From: JAYZQT01 sp964412235
GTDB taxonomy: Bacteria; Pseudomonadota; Alphaproteobacteria; MPNO01; UBA830
Assembly (NCBI GenBank): GCA_964412235.1
Contig: CAYPNT010000041.1
Coordinates: 1 to 23,231, forward strand
Direction: 5' to 3'
Length of the DNA stretch: 23,231 bases
Below are positions 7,146 to 13,404 of this stretch, one piece after another. The notes below the pieces were generated by a model, which saw only the letters and a program-made list of their open reading frames with translations, was not told the origin of the DNA and ran no database searches. Numbering within the stretch: position 1 is the stretch's first letter; each line of letters opens with the position of its first letter. A program made the translations under genes and the position numbers.

Positions 7146-7622
7146 ATGGAAAATAAAATCACTGAAATCTTGAATGCGTTGGTCACACTGTATATTGAGA
7201 GGAAAAAAAACTATAAGGCTATTCAGAAAAATTAATCGCTATTATTAGAGTTAGTAGATGGGCCTGGGCAGAAATTCCGAAAAAATAACGTGGCTATGAT
7301 TTACATAGCAAAACCTAGAAGCCATAAATTTTCAATCAATCGGGAAAAATTTAAAGAATTATCGCCCCAATTCATTAGTGAGTTAATTGATAATCAAGCT
7401 ATACGTCTATCGGCGTCTGCTAAAAATTTTGACGGTATGAGTGCGGGAACCCGGACGGCCGTTATGGATTAAGGCGCTTTCGAGCGAGTAGAACATCCCG
7501 AGGGAGCAAAGGCCACACTTATTGGGATACGTTTTCATCGGTATAAAAAAGTTGGGATACCGAAGACGAATTGGGGTCGGATCATTGGATTAATGTTAAG
7601 TCCCAAGACACCGAAAATGTAA
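7146..7622 (+). pseudogene. Reading frame broken by two in-frame TAA codons; unrecognised product
   Basis: From the ATG at 7146 one frame runs to a stop at 7620-7622, interrupted only by TAA at 7233-7235 and 7470-7472. The three pieces are about 29, 78 and 49 residues and look protein-like: MENKITEILNALVTLYIERK in the first; IYIAKPRSHKFSINREKF and FISELIDNQAIRLSA in the second; GAFERVEHPEGAKATLIGI in the third. Each TAA is one C-to-T change from CAA (Gln). The middle piece alone could be translated from a GTG at 7290 (60 residues). I do not recognise a family. The stretch is more AT-rich than the flanking catabolic genes. A decayed gene is the simplest reading, but chance open frames in AT-rich DNA remain possible. 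Confidence 0.35.
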
Positions 7623-8026
7623 ATGAGAAAGTATCGCTTGAACGCCATCTCGAGTTAGTACGCAGTGAATTTTACAGGCGAGATATTAACAGCGAAATAG
7701 CTGGGACCGCATACACAAATATACCCATCGATGATGTCTATGAGGAGCTTAGAGAATTTTGTGAAGATGAAAATATCGCAGATGCTGAAAAGTCTCAGGC
7801 AGTTAATGCCTATGCAGAATACCTTGTGGATTCTGCGTTGTCGCTCTTGGACTTTGAGGGTGCAGCGAACGTTTTAAATTTCTTTTCAAGTTTTAGTGAT
7901 GGCGTAAAAGAATTTCTTGACGGTGACATCGAAAAAACTCTCCAAGAAGCTATCGCTGATTTTGAGTGGGAAACTCAGGATCAAGATTGGCAAAAAGATT
8001 GGGAAAAGGTGCGGTCTGTTGACTAA
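7571..8026 (+). CDS. Unrecognised acidic protein, about 151 residues
   Basis: The frame is open from 7547 to the stop at 8026. The only reasonable start in the early part is TTG at 7571; there is no internal methionine at all and no clear ribosome site. The product is strongly acidic and looks helical (SLERHLELVRSEFYRR, DVYEELREFCEDENIADAEK, EKTLQEAIADFEWETQDQDW), ending in a tryptophan- and charge-rich tail. It has no signal peptide or membrane segment. It overlaps the end of the broken frame upstream in a different register and is convergent with the molybdenum-hydroxylase gene at 8070. The lack of a good start suggests it may have lost its N terminus. Its function is unknown. Confidence 0.45.
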   Translation: MGSDHWINVKSQDTENVNEKVSLERHLELVRSEFYRRDINSEIAGTAYTNIPIDDVYEELREFCEDENIADAEKSQAVNAYAEYLVDSALSLLDFEGAANVLNFFSSFSDGVKEFLDGDIEKTLQEAIADFEWETQDQDWQKDWEKVRSVD

Positions 8027-8069
8027 AAAAGACGCCTTAGGAAACTATCTGTTATGAAAGATAGGTAAC

Positions 8070-10445
8070 TTATTGTTTTTGTCTCTTGTTGAGTGCGTCG
8101 AGAACAACCTCTGGGGTCATGGGCATACGGTCTACATGGGCGTCCACCGAATGAAGTGCGTCATTGACTGCAAGTAGAATAGCTGCCGGTCCCCCAACCG
8201 TCCCCACTTCCCCGACCCCTTTTGTGCCTAATTCTGTCCCTTTTAACGGGGTTTCAACGTGAGCCACTGATATGTCGGGAAGTTCGCTGCACATGGGTAC
8301 GAGGTAATCAGCCATCGTTCCATTCATGAGCTGACCGTCAGGATCATATAGGCATTCCTCCCATAACGCCGCTCCTACACCTTGTATTAGTCCGCCCCGA
8401 ACCTGTTCATCCACTAATAATGGGTTTACTACACGGCCACAGTCATCAACCATCCACAAACCATCAATTGAAGTAAAACCAGTATCCTCATCAATGTGCA
8501 CTGTTGCACCAACCATTCCATTTCCGACTGCCGCAGCGTTTTGATCGGGAAAATAGTGCCGTGTTACGGCTAGCTCCGGTTGGATACCCTGGGGTAGAGT
8601 GTCTTGTCGGAAATGGCCAATTTCGGACAGTTCAGACAAACTTATTCGTGTCTGACCACCCTTTTCCTCAATATCGCTCACTATTCCGCCCTTAAGGGTA
8701 AGTTGACTTGGGTCAGTTTGCAGAATTGCGGCTGCAAGGGTCAGAATATTTTCCCGTAAGGCGTTTGAGGCTTTCAATGCTGCTTCACCTCCTATCGTTA
8801 GTCCCCGCGACGCCCAGGCACCACCACCGTATGGTGTAACAGCGGTGTCACCCGCCACCACTCGCACCTCGTCTGGATTGATACCAAGCTGATCTGCCAC
8901 AATTTGCGAAAGACCGGTCCACGTTCCCTGACCTTGCTCCGTAACCGAAGTTATGCAAACGACTTTACCCGATGGTTCTAGCCTGACGGTACAACCATCT
9001 TGTGTAGTTAAACGTGCTCCTGCTGGGCCATATATCGCCGGCCCGACCGCTGTAAACTCAACCACAGTTGCGATCCCGATGCCGTAGAGTTTGCCATTGG
9101 CTCTTTGTCGGACCTGTTCCTCTCGCTTTTTGTCATACTCCATCAATTTAAAGAGTGACTCGAGGCAGGCATCTAATGAAAGTGGCGTCATCATCGCGCC
9201 GCCCGGGGTAGGGCAGGGAAACTCATCTAAAGAAAGATAATTTTTACGACGAATTTCAATTGGGTCCACTTTCATTTGACGGGCGCCAATGTCAATCAAT
9301 TGTTCTGTAACGGCACATGCTATGGGTTGGCCTACCCCCCGGTATACGCCGCTAGATGGTTTGTTTTGGAATGCAATCCTTAAACGCGCATCGTAATTGT
9401 CTATTCTATATGGTGCACCGGCATTCCGAATGGTCATTGCTCCATCGGCGATTCCGATGCGGCGGTGCGAAGAATATGCGCCGACGGTTCCAGTAGCATC
9501 TAATGATAACCCTTTTATCAAACCATCTTCTGTTAAACCCATTCGTGCCGTTACGGACATTTCGCGGGCATGAGTATCGGATATAAAGGCCTCTAACCGG
9601 TCCACGATGTATTTAACTGGCCGATTTAACATTATACTTGCTGCGACAGTTGCCATCTCGTCGCCGTAAACTTGGAGTTTGAGGCCGAAGCCGCCTCCCA
9701 CGTCGGGAGTGATTATCCTTATTTCGTGTTCATCGAGGCCAAATTGACAAGCAATTACGTCCTTTTGTTGCCACGGTGATTGATGAGAGGCGTGGAGGGT
9801 GAGAGATTTGGTCTCCCCTCTAAAATCGGCGATCAGGCCGCGAGGCTCCAATGTGACGCCAGTTTGACGGCTAAAATAGAGTGTTCGTTCAATGACTAGT
9901 GCCGCTTTGTCGAGTGCGACTAGCCCTTTACCTTTCTCTAAGTGCTGTTCAAAAGCAAGATTACTATCGTACTCGGGGTGAGCAAGTGGCGAGTCGGGAT
10001 CGAGGGCGGTCTCTAGATTTGAAACAGCTGGCGCTGGTTCCCAATCAACTATCACAGCTTGTGCAGCGTCCTCGGCCTGCGCTCTGGTTTCAGCTGCTAC
10101 CAACGCAACAGGTTCACCCTGCCAAGCAACACGGTCTATCGCCAACGGATGTTGGTATGGAGACCGGAGCGCGGGCAGATGGTCAGCTATCCCCTGCCAC
10201 GGTAAACAGATTTTTGACATTTCGTTGCCAGTGATAACGCCAACAACACCTTCTAGGGTTTTGGCTTTATTCGAATTAATATCAATAATTCGGGCGTGCG
10301 CGTGAGGGCTTCGGACGAAGGCAATATGAACCATTCGCGGGAGGTTTATGTCCTCTATATATTTTCCATGCCCGCCAACCAAAGTGCGGGCGTTCTTCCT
10401 GGGAAACGTGCGCCCTATAACGGAAATTTCTTCTTTATCTACCAT
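8070..10445 (-). CDS. Molybdenum hydroxylase large subunit (xanthine dehydrogenase / aldehyde oxidase family), lone subunit
   Basis: This 791-residue protein has the two-domain layout of Mo-cofactor-binding large subunits. The N-terminal a/b hammerhead domain contains RTFPRKNARTLVGGHGKYIEDI and VRSPHAHARI (about 44-52). Cofactor-binding GGGFGLK is at 250-256, the loop GVYRGVGQP at 366-374, and the catalytic-Glu motif GVGEVGTVGGP has Glu746. The family hydroxylates heterocycles, aldehydes or CO with water as oxygen donor. The form I CO-dehydrogenase loop AYxCSFR is absent, so it is not a proven CO dehydrogenase. No FAD or [2Fe-2S] partner lies beside it; it may borrow those encoded at 12055-13403 on the other strand. 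Its start has only a weak ribosome site. It lies downstream of the tartrate-dehydratase-like gene on the same strand. Confidence 0.9.
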   Translation of the reverse strand: MVDKEEISVIGRTFPRKNARTLVGGHGKYIEDINLPRMVHIAFVRSPHAHARIIDINSNKAKTLEGVVGVITGNEMSKICLPWQGIADHLPALRSPYQHPLAIDRVAWQGEPVALVAAETRAQAEDAAQAVIVDWEPAPAVSNLETALDPDSPLAHPEYDSNLAFEQHLEKGKGLVALDKAALVIERTLYFSRQTGVTLEPRGLIADFRGETKSLTLHASHQSPWQQKDVIACQFGLDEHEIRIITPDVGGGFGLKLQVYGDEMATVAASIMLNRPVKYIVDRLEAFISDTHAREMSVTARMGLTEDGLIKGLSLDATGTVGAYSSHRRIGIADGAMTIRNAGAPYRIDNYDARLRIAFQNKPSSGVYRGVGQPIACAVTEQLIDIGARQMKVDPIEIRRKNYLSLDEFPCPTPGGAMMTPLSLDACLESLFKLMEYDKKREEQVRQRANGKLYGIGIATVVEFTAVGPAIYGPAGARLTTQDGCTVRLEPSGKVVCITSVTEQGQGTWTGLSQIVADQLGINPDEVRVVAGDTAVTPYGGGAWASRGLTIGGEAALKASNALRENILTLAAAILQTDPSQLTLKGGIVSDIEEKGGQTRISLSELSEIGHFRQDTLPQGIQPELAVTRHYFPDQNAAAVGNGMVGATVHIDEDTGFTSIDGLWMVDDCGRVVNPLLVDEQVRGGLIQGVGAALWEECLYDPDGQLMNGTMADYLVPMCSELPDISVAHVETPLKGTELGTKGVGEVGTVGGPAAILLAVNDALHSVDAHVDRMPMTPEVVLDALNKRQKQ

Positions 10446-10577
10446 TCTGACTGAATAACCTTATGACGGTGAATATTAAAAAGTTTTGGTTAGTGGTTTA
10501 CCAGTACAGGTTTGCATGAATTTTGGCGAACGTACCATATTTGATTACTAAACATCCTTGTGGGCTAATTAACTGTT

Positions 10578-11741
10578 TCACAAATGTGAGGATACAAGGT
10601 CGTCAAAAATTAGTCTGAAGCTAGGGTGATTTTCAAAACCAACGCCGGGGCTTGTGGTCAGTTGAGCAACGCCATCTCTTACGTTTAAGACTGATGAGAG
10701 AGGCCCATAAGGAGTTGTCTCGTGTAGGCCTAAACCTAAACCAGCGACAGTATTAAAGGCTAATAAATGGCCAGCGTGCGGGGCGCATTGGCTACGGGGC
10801 CAACCGTGTCGCTTCAGTTCATCAAGAATTCTTAGGTATTCAACAATTCCGTAACTTAAGGAAATATCCATCTGCAAAATATCACGATTGGGCCTCAAGC
10901 CACCGTATAACAAGAGGTTGCGTGTGTCTTCAGCAGAAAACAAGTTCTCTCCTGTGGCTATAGGTATGTTCGTTGAACCTGCGACGGCTTTGGTTGCCTC
11001 GAAATCTAATGGACCGACAGGTTCTTCTATCCAAGCTAAGTCACGATCACCGATTTGCTTAATAAACAATCCCGCCTCTTCTTGAGACATCATCCCATTT
11101 AGATCAAGGGCTAATGAACCTTGTCCATCAATAATTCCAAGTGCTGTATCGATACGTCGTTCGTCCTCTGAAAGAGTAGCACCTCCCGCTTTGATCTTTA
11201 TTTTAGTAAATCCACGATCAAGGCAGGTTTTCACATCGTTACCTAGTCGGGAGATATCATTCTTAGAGTGATAGTGACCCGTCGTGGCATATACTGGAAC
11301 CTTTTCTTGTTCAATGTCTTCGCCGAACCGTTCGGAGAGAATATGCCATAGCGGCTTGTCCTCTAATTTGGCTACAAGGTCCCATACAGCGGCGTCTAGT
11401 AAACCAACTGCACCCGATCTATCACCATGGCCGCCCGGCTTTTCCCCCGCCATCGCGAGGTTCCATATTTTGAAGGGATCCGGACCGCTTCGCTCCTGAT
11501 CTTGGTAGTCATCTGGTTTTGCGTCTAAAACACGAGGAATAAAACGTTCGCGTAAAATTCCTCCATGGCTGTACCGTCCGAACGAGTCGAATGCAAAACC
11601 GATTACCAGTTTCCCGTCACGAATTACGTCGGAAATAATTGCAACGGCGCTAGCCGTCATACCGGAAAAATCTATGCTCGCATTTCGTGTATTGGAGAAT
11701 AGTGGGACAGTTTTTTCGTTAATACTTATTATTCGTACTAT
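10578..11741 (-). CDS. Enolase-superfamily dehydratase, D-tartrate dehydratase-like, with apparent ATA start
   Basis: The first ATG (11660) gives 360 residues but cuts off the N-terminal strand of the fold. The frame continues 27 codons upstream, reading VRIISINEKTVPLFSNTRNA and then SIDFSG, typical of the family start. It reaches ATA at 11741-11739, seven bases after AGGAG (11753-11749). No ATG, GTG, TTG or CTG occurs in that extension. Numbered from the ATA (387 residues), the catalytic residues are Lys182-x-Lys184, metal ligands Asp213, Glu239 and Glu265, and base His322 (APHAGH). As I recall, these are the same numbers as in Bradyrhizobium TarD, which is about 389 residues. The enzyme would dehydrate a sugar or tartrate-like acid using Mg2+. 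The substrate could differ. It may form an operon with the Mo-hydroxylase 132 bases downstream. Confidence 0.82.
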   Translation of the reverse strand: MVRIISINEKTVPLFSNTRNASIDFSGMTASAVAIISDVIRDGKLVIGFAFDSFGRYSHGGILRERFIPRVLDAKPDDYQDQERSGPDPFKIWNLAMAGEKPGGHGDRSGAVGLLDAAVWDLVAKLEDKPLWHILSERFGEDIEQEKVPVYATTGHYHSKNDISRLGNDVKTCLDRGFTKIKIKAGGATLSEDERRIDTALGIIDGQGSLALDLNGMMSQEEAGLFIKQIGDRDLAWIEEPVGPLDFEATKAVAGSTNIPIATGENLFSAEDTRNLLLYGGLRPNRDILQMDISLSYGIVEYLRILDELKRHGWPRSQCAPHAGHLLAFNTVAGLGLGLHETTPYGPLSSVLNVRDGVAQLTTSPGVGFENHPSFRLIFDDLVSSHL

Positions 11742-11748
11742 TGTGTTT

Positions 11749-11753
11749 CTCCT
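11749..11753 (-). promoter_or_regulatory. Ribosome binding site that decides the upstream start of the dehydratase gene
   Basis: AGGAG on the minus strand is followed by the seven-base spacer AAACACA and then ATA in frame with the dehydratase. There is no comparable site before the ATG at 11660 (upstream bases ATTTTTCCGGT). This supports initiation at or near the ATA, or a former ATG there. Confidence 0.55.
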
Positions 11754-11872
11754 ATTTTGATGAACCTTGATGCTAGGCTGCTAATATGGAGTGTATCGAT
11801 AGGCTATAGAATTATGCCACAATTAATTTGCTGCCAAACCTGGAATTTTTTTGATGAAATGTGATGAATTTC

Positions 11873-11906
11873 TGCATTGATGCATTAAGATTACCTGCAA
11901 TATAAA
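11873..11906 (+). promoter_or_regulatory. Candidate promoter with overlapping palindrome, upstream of the Mo-hydroxylase operon
   Basis: TTGATG at 11877-11882 and TATAAA at 11901-11906 are 18 bases apart, a plausible sigma-70 promoter reading toward the operon that starts at 12055. The inverted repeat TGCAT-TG-ATGCA at 11873-11884 covers the -35 box, a position where a bound repressor would block polymerase. Just upstream, TGATGAAAT and TGATGAATT form a short direct repeat. The 313-base divergent region between the dehydratase and this operon holds no recognisable gene. Confidence 0.35.
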
Positions 11907-12054
11907 TTCAGAGAGAATAAAAGAAGAAACTATCTTTTGATTTTTGACGTTTATTGTCCTACTAGCGTGACTCTGTATGGGCAAATCCGGTAGTGTTGGG
12001 CTGTCAGGGCTAATTAACGCCTGGAAAGAATGTGTACAGGGAAGGAAGGGAACG

Positions 12055-12924
12055 ATGACCGAAATGCGCTACGAGGCCCCACAGTCACTCGACGCGGCGG
12101 TTTCTTTACTAAGCGGTACAGGTGGCGGTGGTAAAGTTGTTGCCGGTGGTACTGACGTATTGGTGCAATTGCACGCTGACATGATCGAACCGGAAATTCT
12201 TGTTGATATAAAGAATATTCCAGATGTTAAAAATATGGTCAAAGTTGATGAAGCTTGGACGGTTGGTGCGGCAGTTTCTGGAATGACGATCATAGATAAT
12301 GAAGATTTTAAAAAATCTTGGCCGGGTGTTTGCGAAGGTGTTGCTCTTATTGGTTCTATACAGGTTAAGGGGCGCGCAAGCATTGGGGGGAACCTGTGCA
12401 ATGCTTCTCCGGCGGCTGACAGTGTTCCGGCAATTATTGCGGCTGGTGCCGTTGCTACGATTATTGGACCCAAAGGAACTCGTGAAGAAGCGGTTGAAAA
12501 TATTGTTACCGGTCCGGGTAAAACCTCGCTTAAAGAGGGTGAATTGATTGTTTCATTTGAATTTCCTCCACGCCCGGCCCATTCGGGTGATTGTTATCTG
12601 CGGTTGACGCCACGCACCGAAATGGACATCGCGGTCGTGGGAAGCGGTGTGAATATCGTTTTGGATGATAAAGGAAAATGTGTCATGGCGCGAGTTTCTG
12701 TTGGCGCCGTTGCTCCTACACCATTATTGGTTTCCGATGCGGCAGAGGCCTTAATAGGTAGTGCAGTTGATGGTCCAGCTCTCGATAGCATGGTTGAAGC
12801 AGTCCGCGCGGCTTGCGATCCGATAAGCGACAAGCGAGGCACTAAGGAATATCGAATTAAAACCGCTGGTGTAATTGCGCGTCGTTCAGCCTTGAAGGCG
12901 CTGGAAAGGGCGAAGGCAAACTAA
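12055..12924 (+). CDS. Molybdenum hydroxylase FAD-binding (medium) subunit
   Basis: From the ATG at 12055 (preceded by GGAAGGAAGGGAACG) the protein is 289 residues, normal for CoxM-type medium subunits. It has the PCMH FAD-binding fold, with VVAGGTDVLVQ at about 28-38 and ASIGGNLCNASPAAD at about 108-122 contacting FAD. The C-terminal domain includes YLRLTPRTEMDIAVVG and ends with EYRIKTAGVIARRSALKAL. The subunit passes electrons from the [2Fe-2S] subunit to an acceptor via FAD. A longer reading from an in-frame ATG at 11977 adds 26 unlike residues and was not chosen. Its stop overlaps the next start by one base (TAATG), showing tight coupling. Confidence 0.92.
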   Translation: MTEMRYEAPQSLDAAVSLLSGTGGGGKVVAGGTDVLVQLHADMIEPEILVDIKNIPDVKNMVKVDEAWTVGAAVSGMTIIDNEDFKKSWPGVCEGVALIGSIQVKGRASIGGNLCNASPAADSVPAIIAAGAVATIIGPKGTREEAVENIVTGPGKTSLKEGELIVSFEFPPRPAHSGDCYLRLTPRTEMDIAVVGSGVNIVLDDKGKCVMARVSVGAVAPTPLLVSDAAEALIGSAVDGPALDSMVEAVRAACDPISDKRGTKEYRIKTAGVIARRSALKALERAKAN

Positions 12925-13403
12925 TGGCAAAAAAAGTACATGTTACAACTACCGTGAATGGTGATGAATACGAATTTCTTACTGAGCCTGGGCAGACACT
13001 CGTCGATGTGCTCCGGAATAATTTGGAACTCACCGGCACGAAAGAGGGGTGCTCAACCGGGGATTGCGGTGCTTGCAGTGTTATACTTGACGGTGAACTT
13101 GTTTGTTCGTGCCTTGTTTTGGCCCCCGAAGTAGATGGAAAATCTGTGGAGACCATTGAAGGTATGGCCGAAGGTGACACACTACACCCACTTCAACGAA
13201 ACTTTCTCGAGTTTAATGGTCTTCAGTGCGGTATTTGCACACCGGGTATTTTAGTGGCAGCGAAAGCCTTGTTGGAGCGAACACCCAATCCCAGCGAAAC
13301 CGAGGTACGTTTTTGGCTGGCTGGTAATTTATGTCGCTGTACTGGTTACGATAAAATTGTCCGCTCCGTTATGGCGGCGGCGGAAGAAATGAGAGGAGCA
13401 TAA
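12924..13403 (+). CDS. Molybdenum hydroxylase [2Fe-2S] (small) subunit
   Basis: This 159-residue protein carries the two iron-sulfur clusters that link Mo and FAD. The N-terminal plant-ferredoxin-type cluster uses Cys43, Cys48, Cys51 and Cys63 (GCSTGDCGACSV, LVCSC). The C-terminal four-helix domain holds the second cluster through Cys102, Cys105, Cys137 and Cys139 (QCGICTPG, NLCRCTGY). All eight ligands are present and the length is normal for the CoxS/NdhS/HcrC type. The gene begins on the stop of the FAD subunit and ends one base before the large subunit, so the three form one operon in the order medium-small-large. Confidence 0.95.
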   Translation: MAKKVHVTTTVNGDEYEFLTEPGQTLVDVLRNNLELTGTKEGCSTGDCGACSVILDGELVCSCLVLAPEVDGKSVETIEGMAEGDTLHPLQRNFLEFNGLQCGICTPGILVAAKALLERTPNPSETEVRFWLAGNLCRCTGYDKIVRSVMAAAEEMRGA

Positions 13404-13404
13404 T

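Noticed and set aside
7522..7560. TTGGGATAC repeated exactly 30 bases apart
   Set aside because: There are only two copies of nine bases; the encoded ten-residue units are not alike beyond GI.
8045..8064. Hairpin CTATCT/AGATAG between the convergent genes as a terminator
   Set aside because: The stem is only six mostly A-T pairs and no T run follows directly.
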